Assembly: GCA_001485295.1 (NCBI GenBank)
Contig: BBOA01000002.1
Span: 248,001-312,000, forward strand
Reading direction: 5' to 3'
DNA length: 64,000 bases
Origin: Type-B symbiont of Plautia stali
GTDB taxonomy: Bacteria; Pseudomonadota; Gammaproteobacteria; Enterobacterales; Enterobacteriaceae
In this document: in pieces, positions 20,679-31,430 of the stretch
Layout: each line of letters begins with the position of its first letter
Position numbering within the stretch: the first letter of the stretch is position 1
Notes under the pieces: generated by a model
Database searches by the model: none
What the model saw: the letters and a program-made list of their open reading frames with translations, nothing else
What the model was told of the DNA's origin: nothing
Program-made: the position numbers and the translations under genes

Positions 20679-21650
20679 ATGAACTTAGAACAAATTAATG
20701 AATTAACCGCGCAGGATATGGCGGCCGTCAACCAGACCATCCTCGACCAGCTGAATTCCGAAGTCTCGCTGATCAATCAGCTTGGCTATTACATCATCAG
20801 CGGTGGCGGCAAGCGCATACGTCCTATGATCGCCGTGCTCTCTGCACGCGCGCTGGGCTATCAGGGCGATTTGCATGTTACTAACGCGGCGCTGATCGAA
20901 TTTATCCACATCGCCACGCTGCTGCATGACGACGTCGTGGATGAATCCGATATGCGTCGCGGCAAAGCGACCGCGAACACAGCGTTCGGCAACGCCGCCA
21001 GCGTGCTGGTCGGCGATTTTATCTATACCCGCGCTTTCCAGATAATGACCAGCATGGGTTCACTGCGCATCCTAGCGCTGATGTCAGAAGCGGTGAACGT
21101 AATCGCTGAAGGCGAAGTGCTGCAGCTGATGAACGTCAATGATCCCGACATCACTGAAGAAAACTACATGCGCGTGATCTACAGCAAAACCGCGCGTCTG
21201 TTCGAGGCGGCGTCGCAGGCCTCCGCCATTCTCGCAGAGGCAACGCCGGCGCAGGAAAAAGCGATGCAGGATTATGGACGCTTTCTCGGCACCGCTTTCC
21301 AGCTGATTGACGATCTGCTCGACTACAGCGCTGACGGCTCTACACTGGGTAAAAACACCGGCGACGATCTGAGCGAAGGGAAACCGACGCTGCCGCTGCT
21401 GCATGCAATGCACAACGGTACGCCGGAGCAGGCAAAGGTGATCCGCGAAGCGATTAAACAGGGCAACGGCCGTCACCTGTTTGAACCAGTGCTGGCCGCG
21501 ATGCAGCAGTGCGGCTCGCTGGAATGGACACGCAAGCGCGCCGAGCAGGAAGCGGACAAAGCCATCGCGGCGCTTAACGCCCTGCCGGAATCGTCCTGGC
21601 GCAGCGCGCTGGAATCCTTGGCGCATATGTCGGTACAGCGCGACTTCTGA
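20679..21650 (+). CDS. ispB: Octaprenyl diphosphate synthase
   Basis: IspB makes the C40 side chain of ubiquinone and menaquinone and is essential in E. coli. The 323-residue protein has both aspartate-rich motifs of trans-prenyltransferases, LLHDDVVDESDMRRG (about residues 82-96) and FQLIDDLLDYSAD (about 207-219), and the GGGKRIRP substrate site. Intact and of usual length. Confidence 0.96.
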   Translation: MNLEQINELTAQDMAAVNQTILDQLNSEVSLINQLGYYIISGGGKRIRPMIAVLSARALGYQGDLHVTNAALIEFIHIATLLHDDVVDESDMRRGKATANTAFGNAASVLVGDFIYTRAFQIMTSMGSLRILALMSEAVNVIAEGEVLQLMNVNDPDITEENYMRVIYSKTARLFEAASQASAILAEATPAQEKAMQDYGRFLGTAFQLIDDLLDYSADGSTLGKNTGDDLSEGKPTLPLLHAMHNGTPEQAKVIREAIKQGNGRHLFEPVLAAMQQCGSLEWTRKRAEQEADKAIAALNALPESSWRSALESLAHMSVQRDF

Positions 21651-21905
21651 TCCCCGTGCGGAGCTGCGCGCTCAGCTCCGCTTCTCGCTGCCCGCTTCAC
21701 TTTTTTTCGAAACGCATCTTATCTGTTGCAGCGCTTTTGCGTAATGGGGCGCACTTCCTCTGGCTGAGCTAGTTGAGTCAAAAATTACTGGAATGATACG
21801 GAAACTTTCTGTTATAAATTTCCATAAGTTTTCAGATAAGAGAAACTCGTAAGGTTCCCGGCTGCATGGGAAACATTTCACCCAAGGAACTAAGGAGAAT
21901 GCGAT

Positions 21906-22111
21906 ATGCAAAAAAGGATTGAAGACTGTCACCCCGCCGAGATCTGGCCAAGTCTCTTTTTACGATCCGCAAACGCACATGTTTGCTACTGGACCGTAAA
22001 AAGCGCATTCGATCGCTGGCGAAACCAGAGGCGGTCGAGCAGGATCACGCCAGCGCTTGAGATGTGTTCAGGCGAAAAAAACCAGCTGCGCAAAATGCGG
22101 CCGGTTTAATT
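21906..22111 (+). pseudogene. sfsB: SfsB (Nlp) DNA-binding protein, internally deleted
   Basis: SfsB is a small Ner-like regulator encoded between ispB and murA. A good AAGGAGA site precedes MQKRIEDCHPAEI (E. coli has DWHPADI; here Trp is Cys), then the sequence jumps to the end of the family (WPS, and one frame over FYDPQTHMFATGP followed by TAA). The whole helix-turn-helix is deleted, so DNA binding is not possible. Confidence 0.75.
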
Positions 22112-22124
22112 TTAGCGGCGGCAA

Positions 22125-23399
<1,275 letters not shown>

Positions 23400-23450
23400 T
23401 TAACTAAAGACAGTAAGGCTCGCCAGCGGCGAGCACCTCCTGCAGATGGT

Positions 23451-23708
23451 TCAGAAACAGTTAATTTTACGGTCGCGCGCCCATTCGGTAGGAGTGTAGG
23501 TTTTGATAGAGACGGCATGAATGCGGTTGTCGGCGATATATTCCATCAGCGGCGCGTAAACAGCCTGCTGTTTTTTCACGCGGCTCAGCTCGCCGAACAT
23601 CTCACCAACGGCAATCACCTGGAAGTGGCTGCCGTCGTTGCTCATCACATGGACTTCGTCCAGCGGCAGCGCTTTCATCAGCACGGCCTGAATTTCACTG
23701 TTTTCCAT
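23451..23708 (-). CDS. ibaG: BolA-family iron-sulfur trafficking protein IbaG
   Basis: IbaG is a BolA-like protein that works with monothiol glutaredoxin GrxD in Fe-S handling and acid stress. The 85-residue product has the BolA core [13 protein letters not shown] and the helix [17 protein letters not shown], with the conserved His in [14 protein letters not shown]. The penultimate residue is Cys where E. coli has Gly. It lies between mlaB and murA on the same strand. Confidence 0.93.
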   Translation of the reverse strand: MENSEIQAVLMKALPLDEVHVMSNDGSHFQVIAVGEMFGELSRVKKQQAVYAPLMEYIADNRIHAVSIKTYTPTEWARDRKINCF

Positions 23709-23821
23709 TGCTCATTACTTAAATTGGAATAATAAAGGGTGATATCTTAGAGGAAAGCGGCAGACTCTTAAACATACAAAATCCCTGTGGGGAACAGGGG
23801 CTTAACGGGCAGGAAAAATAA

Positions 23822-24127
23822 TCAGGTGCTTTTATCCGCAGAAACAATAATCTGCTGTAGGTTGTAGAGCGTAATTAGCGACTGCAACTTATCGCTGATG
23901 CCGCTAAAGCGCGGCGTAATGCCCTGCGCTCGCGCAATCTCCCGCAGGTGCACCAGTAGCGCCAGCCCAGCGGAATCGACGCGCGCCAGACCGGAGACAT
24001 CGATAGTCTCCGCCTTGTCGATCAGGGTGTCGCGCTGCTGCCAGAGCGCTAGCAGCGTATCGCGGTTCAGTTCGCCGTATATCGACAGCGTGCTGGCGTC
24101 ACGCTGCCAGTGTAATGACTCATGCAT
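23822..24127 (-). CDS. mlaB: Phospholipid transport protein MlaB (STAS domain)
   Basis: MlaB is the cytoplasmic STAS-domain subunit of the MlaFEDB complex that moves phospholipids between the outer and inner membrane. The 101-residue product has the STAS core VSGLARVDSAGLALLVHL and is slightly longer than in E. coli. It follows mlaC by two bases and ends the mla operon. Confidence 0.92.
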   Translation of the reverse strand: MHESLHWQRDASTLSIYGELNRDTLLALWQQRDTLIDKAETIDVSGLARVDSAGLALLVHLREIARAQGITPRFSGISDKLQSLITLYNLQQIIVSADKST

Positions 24128-24129
24128 TG

Positions 24130-24762
24130 TTACTGTTTATCCAGCGTAATCGGCTGGGCCGCATAGGTTTTGAGCTGGGCGGTCAGGCCGTCGATACCTT
24201 TGTTGCGTAGCAAATCACTCCACTCATTCTGTTTGGTGGTGATCATGCTGACGCCTTCCGCCACCATGTCATAGGCCTGCCAGTTTCCGGTCTGGTTGTT
24301 CTTACGCCACTGGAAATCGAGGCGAACCGGCGGGCGGCCGTTAGGATCGATAATAGTCACGCGAATGGCGACGATTTTCGCGTCGCCCAGCGGCTGGATC
24401 GGCTGGATCTGATAGATCTGGCCGTGATAGAGCGCCAGCGCCTGGCCGTAAGCCTGCGCTAGGTAGTCGCCGAAGGCACTGAAATAGGCGTCGCGCTGGG
24501 CCGGCGTCGCTTCATGGTAGTAGCGGCCCAGCGCTAACGCGCCAGCGTACTTGATCTGCACATAGTGCAGCAGCTCCTGACGCACCACATCGCGCAGGTA
24601 GTTGGGGTTCTGCTTGATTTTCGGCTGCTCGTTTTTCAGACGTGTGAAGGTCTTCGCCGCCGCTTCATTCATCAGCTTATAGGGATTGGATTGATCGGTG
24701 GCGTTCGCCGTAGTCAGCGGCGCGACGACCAGCATGGCAATCATCAGGAAACGTTTAAACAT
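24130..24762 (-). CDS. mlaC: Periplasmic phospholipid-binding protein MlaC
   Basis: MlaC shuttles phospholipids across the periplasm between MlaA-OmpF/C and MlaFEDB. The 210-residue precursor has a signal peptide ([17 protein letters not shown]) and the MlaC fold with [20 protein letters not shown] and [19 protein letters not shown]. Length is normal. Two adjacent ATG codons begin the frame; the second gives the family start MFKRF. Confidence 0.95.
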   Translation of the reverse strand: MFKRFLMIAMLVVAPLTTANATDQSNPYKLMNEAAAKTFTRLKNEQPKIKQNPNYLRDVVRQELLHYVQIKYAGALALGRYYHEATPAQRDAYFSAFGDYLAQAYGQALALYHGQIYQIQPIQPLGDAKIVAIRVTIIDPNGRPPVRLDFQWRKNNQTGNWQAYDMVAEGVSMITTKQNEWSDLLRNKGIDGLTAQLKTYAAQPITLDKQ

Positions 24763-24826
24763 CATTTTTACCTCTCAGGGTTGGGCCGGGTTCGCAGTCG
24801 CGCTGTCGGCGCCCTGCGGATCCTTG

Positions 24827-25324
24827 TTATTCATGTCGTTTTTTTTTACTGTCGCTGCCGCTCTTATATAGAAATTGACCAATCAAATCTTCAAGCACGA
24901 TAGCCGACTTAGTATCGCGGAGCGTATCGCCGTCTTTCAGCATTGCCGAGCCTAGCTCAGGATCGTTAAAGCCTAAATTCAACGCTAAAAACTGTTCGCC
25001 GAGTAAGCCTTGCGTGCGGATCGCCAACGAACTGGTGTCGGAAATTTTATCGGTGTACTCATCGCTGATCGCCATAGTAACGCGCGGCAGCAGGATTTTC
25101 GGTTCGAGAGAGATATCGGTGACGCGGCCAATCACCACCCCGCCGATTTTAACCGGCGAGCTGACTTTCAGGCCGCCGATATTATCGAAGGTGGCATAGA
25201 GCTGCCAAGTCGGCTGCGTGCCGAGCGACTTAAGATTCGCGACGCGCAGGCAGAGAAACAGCATCGCCACCAGCGCCAGCAGCATAAACATGCCAACCCA
25301 AATTTCGCTTTTTTTGCTTTGCAT
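24827..25324 (-). CDS. mlaD: MCE-domain phospholipid transporter subunit MlaD, C-terminus truncated at an A9 run
   Basis: MlaD is the membrane-anchored MCE hexamer on top of MlaFE. One transmembrane segment (about residues 6-27) is followed by the MCE domain (GGLKVSSPVKIGGVVIGRV, RTQGLLGEQFLALNLGF, VLEDLIGQFLY). The frame ends SKKKRHE after a run of nine A (24839-24847); with eight A it would read on as NDMNNKDPQGADSATANPAQ to a TGA, close to the usual length. The lost tail is non-conserved and the MCE domain is whole, so function is likely. Confidence 0.9.
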   Translation of the reverse strand: MQSKKSEIWVGMFMLLALVAMLFLCLRVANLKSLGTQPTWQLYATFDNIGGLKVSSPVKIGGVVIGRVTDISLEPKILLPRVTMAISDEYTDKISDTSSLAIRTQGLLGEQFLALNLGFNDPELGSAMLKDGDTLRDTKSAIVLEDLIGQFLYKSGSDSKKKRHE

Positions 25325-25328
25325 TGCA

Positions 25329-26111
25329 TTAGTTCCCAAACATCAGTGCTGTCAGCACAAAATCCAGACCGAGCACCGCCAGCGAGGCGTGCACCACAGT
25401 GCGCGTCGTCGCGCGGCTGATCCCTTCAGAGGTCGGGATCGCGTCGTAACCGTTAAACAGGGCGATCCAAGTGACCGTCACGGCAAAAACGGCGCTTTTA
25501 ATTAGGCAGTTGATGACGTCGGTGCGGAAATCGACCGCGTTTTGCATCGCCGACCAGAAGAAGCCGGGATCGATGCCTTTCCAGCTCACGCTGACCAGCG
25601 CGCCGCCCGCGATGCCGACGGCGGTGAAAATCAGCGCCAGCAGCGGCATGCTGATAAAGCCCGCCCAGAAACGCGGCGATACCACGTGCCGCAGCGGATC
25701 CACTGCCATCATCTCCATGCTGGAGAGCTGTTCGGTCGCCTTCATCAGGCCGATCTCCGCCGTCATCGCCGATCCGGCGCGGCCGGCGAACAGCAGCGCT
25801 GTCACCACCGGCCCCAGCTCGCGCAGCAGCGACAACGCCACCAGCATGCCGAGGCTAGTTTCCGCGCTATAGGTGGTCAACACCAGATAGCCTTGCAGCC
25901 CCAGCACCATGCCGATAAACATCCCGGAAACTACGATAATCAGCAGCGACAGCACGCCAACGTTGTAGCGTTGCCTGAGCAGCAGTGGCGCGTGTTTACG
26001 AAAAGCAGGTTTGCCAACCAGCGCGCGAAACAGCATGAAACCTGCCCGCCCGAAGGTAGAACAGATGTTGATTCCGCGACGTCCTAATGACGCCAGCGCC
26101 TTTAACAACAT
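25329..26111 (-). CDS. mlaE: Phospholipid ABC transporter permease MlaE
   Basis: MlaE is the integral membrane permease of the MlaFEDB complex. The 260-residue product contains the MlaE family segments [36 protein letters not shown] and [17 protein letters not shown] and several hydrophobic helices. It starts 4 bases after mlaF, and the mlaD start follows its stop by 4 bases. Intact. Confidence 0.96.
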   Translation of the reverse strand: MLLKALASLGRRGINICSTFGRAGFMLFRALVGKPAFRKHAPLLLRQRYNVGVLSLLIIVVSGMFIGMVLGLQGYLVLTTYSAETSLGMLVALSLLRELGPVVTALLFAGRAGSAMTAEIGLMKATEQLSSMEMMAVDPLRHVVSPRFWAGFISMPLLALIFTAVGIAGGALVSVSWKGIDPGFFWSAMQNAVDFRTDVINCLIKSAVFAVTVTWIALFNGYDAIPTSEGISRATTRTVVHASLAVLGLDFVLTALMFGN

Positions 26112-26115
26112 GAGT

Positions 26116-26931
26116 TTACACTCTCCCTGATCCGGTTAAATCGGCAAGATAGTCTCCGGCTGCAAACCGAAACGGGACAGGTCCGTCCGCAATTCCATCC
26201 AAAAACTGACGCACGCGCGGGTCGGGGTTTTCCCGCAGCTGCGGCGTGCTACCCTGAGCAATGATTTTCTGTCCGGCCACAATATAGGCTCTGTCGGCGA
26301 TGCTGAGCACTTCCAGCACGTCGTGCGACACCACGATGCAGGTGAGGCCCAGCGAATGGTTCAGCTCGTCGATCAGCTTCACCAGCACGCCCATGGTAAT
26401 GGGATCCTGACCGACGAAAGGCTCATCGAACATGATCAGCTCCGGCTCGAGCGCAATCGCGCGCGCCAGCGCCGCGCGCCGCGCCATACCCCCGGACAGC
26501 TCCGCCGGCTTCAGCTGCGCCGCGCCGCGTAAGCCGACCGCCTCCAGCTTCATCATTACCGTGCTGTGCAGCAGCGGCGCGGGCAGCTGGGTGTGTTCCC
26601 GCAACGGCCAAGCGACATTTTCATAGACGGTTAGATCGGTAAAGAGCGCGCCGGACTGAAACAACATGCTCATCTTTTTACGCGTTTCATAGAGCTTCGC
26701 GCGCGACAGCAGAGGAATATTCTCGCCGCGAAACCAGATATCGCCGCGATTGGGCTGCAGCTGACCACCGATCAGACGCAGAAGCGTGGTTTTGCCAATC
26801 CCCGACGGTCCCATAATGGCCGTGACTTTTCCCTTCGGCACCGTCAGCGAAATATCGTCGAAAATAGGACGATCGCTGCGTGAAAAACTGACGCCACGAA
26901 CCTCGACTAGGTTCGTTTCCTGTTGGTCCAT
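26116..26931 (-). CDS. mlaF: Phospholipid ABC transporter ATPase MlaF
   Basis: MlaF powers the Mla transporter. The 271-residue protein has Walker [10 protein letters not shown] (about residue 41), signature [11 protein letters not shown], Walker B LIMFDEPF and the switch His in VVSHDV. The residue after SHDV is Leu where E. coli has Pro. It is the first gene of mlaFEDCB-ibaG-murA and is divergent from the dead yrbG. Confidence 0.96.
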   Translation of the reverse strand: MDQQETNLVEVRGVSFSRSDRPIFDDISLTVPKGKVTAIMGPSGIGKTTLLRLIGGQLQPNRGDIWFRGENIPLLSRAKLYETRKKMSMLFQSGALFTDLTVYENVAWPLREHTQLPAPLLHSTVMMKLEAVGLRGAAQLKPAELSGGMARRAALARAIALEPELIMFDEPFVGQDPITMGVLVKLIDELNHSLGLTCIVVSHDVLEVLSIADRAYIVAGQKIIAQGSTPQLRENPDPRVRQFLDGIADGPVPFRFAAGDYLADLTGSGRV

Positions 26932-27157
26932 TATTACCTCTTCTGTGGATCGGGCGTTATAAACGTCTACGATGGTAGCCTGTAACGCGCCAGTACACGA
27001 TAGCTTTACAGAAACTTACCGCCTCGATTTGGCTAAAGCGGGCATAAAATTTACTTTTGCCGCTCAGACGGTCAAAATCAGCGCCTGTTTGTGATGACAG
27101 AACCTGAAACCTGCCGTACAAGACGTGGCAGCAACGCATTTCATCCAAGGATTTTTC

Positions 27158-27970
27158 ATGTTCGTAGCCTCAGCCCTGCTGATCGTCGGTTCAATTTTAC
27201 TGGCTTACGGCGCCGATCGCTTGGTGTTTAGCGCCGCGATACTGTGTCGACCCTTCGGGATCATGCCGCTGATCATCGGTATGACGGTCGTCAGCATCGG
27301 CACCTCGCTGCCGGAGATGATCCTCTCGTTTTTGGCGGCACAGTATGGCCAGATGGATCTGGCAGTTGGAACGGCACTCGGGTTTAACATTACCAATATT
27401 TTCTCGATCCTCGACGGTGCAGCGCGAACTGCCGCTGATGCTGCTGGTTGCTAGTAGCGATCCGCTTCGCGCGCTGTGCTGAGCGGGATAACAGCGACAC
27501 CCTGACGCGCAGCAGCTCGCGGAGCTACTGCGCGAAGAGAGCGGTAATATGGTGGCGTTTCTCTGGGTGGCGGTTGCGCTGATTATTTTGCCGATGGCGA
27601 CGCGCATGGTGATCGACAACGCCACCGCCTTCGCCGACTATTCTGGCGTCGGAGAGCTTGTGATGGGCGCGCCGCTGATCGCCAACGCGCTGAAAGGCCA
27701 AGACGATATCGCCATCGGCAACTTGATCGGCGCCAGTATTTATAATATCGCTATCGTGTTGGGGTCTGCAGGCGCTGATAAATCCCGGCGGCGTGGACGA
27801 GCACGCCTTTGCGCGATTAACTGGTGATGCTCGGCGTCAGCGCGCTGTTCGCCCTGCTCTGCCTGCAGCGCAGCCGCCGCATCGGCCGCGTGGCGAGAAC
27901 GCTTTTACTCTGTGGTTTCATCGTCTGGGGCGCCATATTGTGGATTTAGCCCGCTTTCATCGACGGATAA
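27158..27970 (+). pseudogene. yrbG: Na+/Ca2+ exchanger-family protein YrbG, degraded
   Basis: YrbG is a ten-helix inner-membrane cation/Ca2+ exchanger. The N-terminal repeat is readable (SALLIVGSILLAYGADRLVF, PLIIGMTVVSIGTSLPEMIL, DLAVGTALGFNITNIFSIL, motif alpha-1), then frameshifts. The second half is partly readable (VAFLWVAVALIILPMATRMV, DDIAIGNLIGASIYNIAIVL) but lacks the second GTSLPE motif through a deletion. It ends GFIVWGAILWI, TAG, PAFIDG, TAA. The frame that runs from this remnant into kdsD is fortuitous. Confidence 0.9.
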
Positions 27971-27987
27971 CAAAGGACCGATTTGCC

Positions 27988-28974
27988 ATGTCAACTCAGC
28001 TTTCAATCGCGAATTTCGACTTTCAAGCGGCGGGAAAAGCGGTACTGCGCATTGAGTGTGAAGGTCTGGAGCAGCTGGACCAGTATATTAACGACGACTT
28101 CACGCGTGCCTGCAAGATGATCTATCGCTGCCAAGGTAAAGTAGTAGTGATGGGGATGGGTAAGTCGGGCCATATCGGCAAAAAAATGGCCGCCACCTTC
28201 GCCAGCACCGGCACGCCGGCTTTTTTCGTGCATCCCGGCGAGGCCAGTCACGGCGATCTTGGCATGGTCGGCGGCAGCGACGTGGTGCTCGCCATCTCCA
28301 ACAGCGGCGAATCCAACGAAATTCTGGCGCTGATCCCGGTGATGAAGCGGCAGCATATCAAGCTGATCTGCCTTACCAGCCGACCCGATAGCGCCATGGG
28401 CCACGTCGCCGACGTACATCTGTGCGTGAAGGTGCCGCAGGAAGCCTGCCCGCTCGGACTGGCGCCGACCAGCAGCACCACCGCGACGCTGGTGATAGGC
28501 GATGCGCTGGCAGTAGCGCTGCTGGAGGCGCGCGGCTTTACCGCCGAAGATTTTGCGCTGTCGCATCCAGGCGGCGCGCTGGGACGCAAGCTTCTGCTGC
28601 ACGTCAGCGACATTATGCACAGCGGCGACGAGATCCCGCACGTCACGCGCGACGCCTCGCTGCGCGATGCGCTGCTGGAGATCACGCGCAAAAATTTAGG
28701 GCTGACGGTAATTGTCGACGATCTGATGAAGATCGAAGGCATTTTCACCGACGGCGACCTGCGCCGCATCTTCGATATGGGCATCGATTTCCAGCATGCC
28801 ACCATTTCGGAAGTGATGACGCGTGGAGGCATTCGGGTACGCCCCAATATGCTGGCGGTAGACGCGCTGAACCTGATGCAAAACAAAAACATCACCGCGC
28901 TGCTGGTAGCCGATGACGATCGTCTGCTCGGTGTGGTACATATGCACGACATGCTGCGCGCCGGCGTAGTCTGA
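27988..28974 (+). CDS. kdsD: D-arabinose 5-phosphate isomerase KdsD
   Basis: KdsD converts ribulose-5-phosphate to arabinose-5-phosphate, the start of Kdo synthesis for LPS. The 328-residue protein has an N-terminal SIS domain (VVVMGMGKSGHIGKKMAATF, NSGESNEIL) and two C-terminal CBS domains (GIFTDGDLRRIFDMG, ALLVADDDRLLGVVHMHDML). The ATG at 27988 is chosen because it gives the family start MSTQLSIANFDFQ; the frame is open upstream only because it reads through dead yrbG. It leads the kds/lpt/rpoN gene run. Confidence 0.96.
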   Translation: MSTQLSIANFDFQAAGKAVLRIECEGLEQLDQYINDDFTRACKMIYRCQGKVVVMGMGKSGHIGKKMAATFASTGTPAFFVHPGEASHGDLGMVGGSDVVLAISNSGESNEILALIPVMKRQHIKLICLTSRPDSAMGHVADVHLCVKVPQEACPLGLAPTSSTTATLVIGDALAVALLEARGFTAEDFALSHPGGALGRKLLLHVSDIMHSGDEIPHVTRDASLRDALLEITRKNLGLTVIVDDLMKIEGIFTDGDLRRIFDMGIDFQHATISEVMTRGGIRVRPNMLAVDALNLMQNKNITALLVADDDRLLGVVHMHDMLRAGVV

Positions 28975-28987
28975 ACAGGAAACGAAT

Positions 28988-29554
28988 ATGTCGGTAAATA
29001 ATTCCCTAGTGGAAACCTGCTATGGACCCGTTAGCGCGGAGGTGATGGTGCGCGCCAGCCAGATCCGCCTGCTGATTTGCGACGTCGATGGCGTAATGTC
29101 GGACGGCGTGATCTATATGGGCAACAATGGTGAAGAGCTGAAGGCCTTTAACGTGCGCGACGGCTATGGCATCCGCTGTTTGCTAACCTCTGATATGGAG
29201 GTGGCGATTATTACCGGACGCAATGCGCGTCTGATGGAGGAACGCTGCAAAACGTTGGGCATTCGCCATCTTTATCAAGGACAGTCTGATAAGCTTTTGG
29301 CCTATCGCGAACTTCTGGATAAACTGTCGCTTTCCGATGAGCAGGTCGCCTACATCGGCGACGATCTAGTCGACTGGCCAGTGATGGCGCGAGTAGGACT
29401 GAGCGTCGCCGTCGCCAATGCGCATCCGGTGTTGTTACCGCGCGCCCGTTACGTCACGCGCATTGCGGGCGGACGCGGCGCGGTGCGTGAACTGTGCGAC
29501 CTAATTTTAATAGCGCAGAACAAATTTGAGGATTCCAAAGGGCAATCAGTATGA
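28988..29554 (+). CDS. kdsC: 3-deoxy-D-manno-octulosonate 8-phosphate phosphatase KdsC
   Basis: KdsC dephosphorylates Kdo-8-phosphate. It is a 188-residue HAD-superfamily phosphatase with the nucleophile motif ICDVDGVMSDG (about residues 33-43), motif II IITGRN and the acidic motif YIGDDLVDWPVM. Its stop overlaps the lptC start (ATGA). Intact. Confidence 0.96.
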   Translation: MSVNNSLVETCYGPVSAEVMVRASQIRLLICDVDGVMSDGVIYMGNNGEELKAFNVRDGYGIRCLLTSDMEVAIITGRNARLMEERCKTLGIRHLYQGQSDKLLAYRELLDKLSLSDEQVAYIGDDLVDWPVMARVGLSVAVANAHPVLLPRARYVTRIAGGRGAVRELCDLILIAQNKFEDSKGQSV

Positions 29555-30135
29555 GTAAAAGCAGGTGTTGGATTTGGATAACGCTGATCCTGGCTTTGAT
29601 CGCGCTGGTGCTGATCGGCTGGAACCTGACCAGCCAAGATGAGGATAGCGCGCCGGTCACCGCCAGCGATCAGGATCCGACCTACACCAGTGCGAATTCG
29701 AATACCTTGGTCTACAACCCGCAAGGGGCGCTGGCGTACAAGCTGGTGTCGGACAAAGTGACCTATTTTGCCGCGGACGAGGTCAGCTGGTTCGACAAAC
29801 CCGTGATGATGACCTACGACGAAAACAAAGTGCCGGCCTGGTCCGTACGCGCCGATAAAGCCAAACTGATGAAAGATCGTATGCTTTACCTGTGTGGTCA
29901 TGTCGAGGTGAATATACTGACAGAGGATTCGCAGCTGCAGCGCATCAAAACGAACAATGCGCAGGTCAACCTCACCTCTCAGGACGTGACGTCCGATGAT
30001 CAGGTTACACTGTTTGGGCGCGGTTTTAACTCTACCGGCATGAAAATGCGCGGAAATTTACGGACGAAAAACGCCGAGTTGATTGAAAAGGTCAAAGCTT
30101 ATTATGAAATCCAAAATGCACAACAACAGCCTTAA
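29551..30135 (+). CDS. lptC: LPS export protein LptC
   Basis: LptC is the bitopic inner-membrane protein that hands LPS from LptB2FG to LptA. The 194-residue product has one N-terminal transmembrane helix (WIWITLILALIALVLIGW) and a periplasmic beta-jellyroll (SDKVTYFAADEVSWFDKPVM). It overlaps kdsC by 4 bases and lptA by 32 bases, so translation is coupled. Confidence 0.95.
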   Translation: MSKSRCWIWITLILALIALVLIGWNLTSQDEDSAPVTASDQDPTYTSANSNTLVYNPQGALAYKLVSDKVTYFAADEVSWFDKPVMMTYDENKVPAWSVRADKAKLMKDRMLYLCGHVEVNILTEDSQLQRIKTNNAQVNLTSQDVTSDDQVTLFGRGFNSTGMKMRGNLRTKNAELIEKVKAYYEIQNAQQQP

Positions 30136-30652
30136 ATTTTTCCTAGTCGTCGAGCTGCTCGCGGCCAGTTTGCCCGCGCTGGCGGTGACCGGCGATTCGG
30201 ACAAACTCGTCAACATCGATTCCAAGAATCAGGCGCTGGACCTGCAAGGCAATGTGGTGACCTTTAGAGGCAACGTCATCGTTACCCAAGGTACCATCAA
30301 AATCACCGCCGATAAGGTGGTAGTGACGCGTCCCGGCGGCAACAGCAATAAAACCATCTTCGACGCCTACGGTAACCCGACTACCTTCTACCAGATGCAG
30401 GACAACGGCAAGCCGGTACAGGGCCACGCCGCCAAGCTGCACTATGAACTGGCGAAAGATTTCGTCGAGCTAACCGGCAACGCCTATGTCGAACAGCAAG
30501 ACAGCAATATCAAAGGCGACCGCATCACCTATCTGATCAAAGAGCAGAAAATGCAGGCCTTCAGCCAAGGTCAGAACAAGCGCGTCACCACCGTGCTAAT
30601 GCCGTCGCAGCTGCAGGACAAAAACGCTAACAGCCCGAAAAAGAGTAACTGA
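30104..30652 (+). CDS. lptA: LPS periplasmic bridge protein LptA
   Basis: LptA polymerises into the periplasmic LPS bridge between LptC and LptD. The 182-residue precursor has a signal peptide ending SLPALA and the OstA-like jellyroll ([51 protein letters not shown]). The ATG at 30104 is used rather than an upstream TTG because it gives the family N-terminus. Intact. Confidence 0.95.
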   Translation: MKSKMHNNSLKFFLVVELLAASLPALAVTGDSDKLVNIDSKNQALDLQGNVVTFRGNVIVTQGTIKITADKVVVTRPGGNSNKTIFDAYGNPTTFYQMQDNGKPVQGHAAKLHYELAKDFVELTGNAYVEQQDSNIKGDRITYLIKEQKMQAFSQGQNKRVTTVLMPSQLQDKNANSPKKSN

Positions 30653-30657
30653 TCGCT

Positions 30658-31383
30658 ATGGCCACACTAATCGCAGAAAACCTAGCGAAGGCCTATAAAG
30701 GCCGTCGCGTGGTGGAAGACGTTAGCCTGCAGCTGAAATCCGGCGAGATCGTCGGCCTGCTGGGCCCTAACGGCGCGGGTAAGACCACTACCTTTTACAT
30801 GGTCGTCGGCATCGTGCCGCGCGATGCAGGCCGCGTCGTTATCGACGAGGACGATATCAGCATCCTGCCGCTGCACGCGCGCGCGCGTCGCGGCATCGGC
30901 TATCTGCCGCAGGAAGCCTCGATTTTCCGCCGTCTGAGCGTCTACGACAACCTGATGGCAGTGCTGCAAATCCGTGACGATCTCACCGAGGAGCAGCGTC
31001 AGGACCGCGCCAACGAGCTGATGGATGAGTTTCATATCACCCATCTGCGCGACAGCATGGGTCAGGCTCTGTCGGGCGGCGAGCGCCGCCGCGTCGAGAT
31101 CGCGCGCGCGCTGGCTGCGAATCCGAAATTTATCCTGCTGGATGAGCCGTTTGCCGGCGTCGATCCCATTTCGGTTATCGATATCAAAAAAATCATCGAG
31201 CACCTGCGCGACAGCGGCCTCGGCGTGCTGATCACCGACCATAACGTTCGTGAAACCTTAGCGGTGTGCGAACGCGCCTATATCGTCAGCCAAGGGCATC
31301 TGATCGCCCACGGCACGCCGAATGAAATACTTGCAGATGAGCAGGTTAAACGGGTTTATTTGGGTGAAGAGTTCAGACTCTGA
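30658..31383 (+). CDS. lptB: LPS export ABC transporter ATPase LptB
   Basis: LptB drives extraction of LPS from the inner membrane with LptFG. The 241-residue protein has Walker [10 protein letters not shown], the Q-loop [14 protein letters not shown], signature [15 protein letters not shown], Walker [14 protein letters not shown] and switch His [10 protein letters not shown]. It starts 5 bases after lptA. Intact. Confidence 0.97.
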   Translation: MATLIAENLAKAYKGRRVVEDVSLQLKSGEIVGLLGPNGAGKTTTFYMVVGIVPRDAGRVVIDEDDISILPLHARARRGIGYLPQEASIFRRLSVYDNLMAVLQIRDDLTEEQRQDRANELMDEFHITHLRDSMGQALSGGERRRVEIARALAANPKFILLDEPFAGVDPISVIDIKKIIEHLRDSGLGVLITDHNVRETLAVCERAYIVSQGHLIAHGTPNEILADEQVKRVYLGEEFRL

Positions 31384-31430
31384 TAAGGTGTCGTTAATAC
31401 GATGTTTGCTTAGGAAATCCCGTCCTGAAT

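Noticed and set aside
27793..27987. N-terminal extension of KdsD by 65 residues
   Set aside because: The extension is translated yrbG remnant; KdsD homologues start at MSTQLS, which matches the ATG at 27988.
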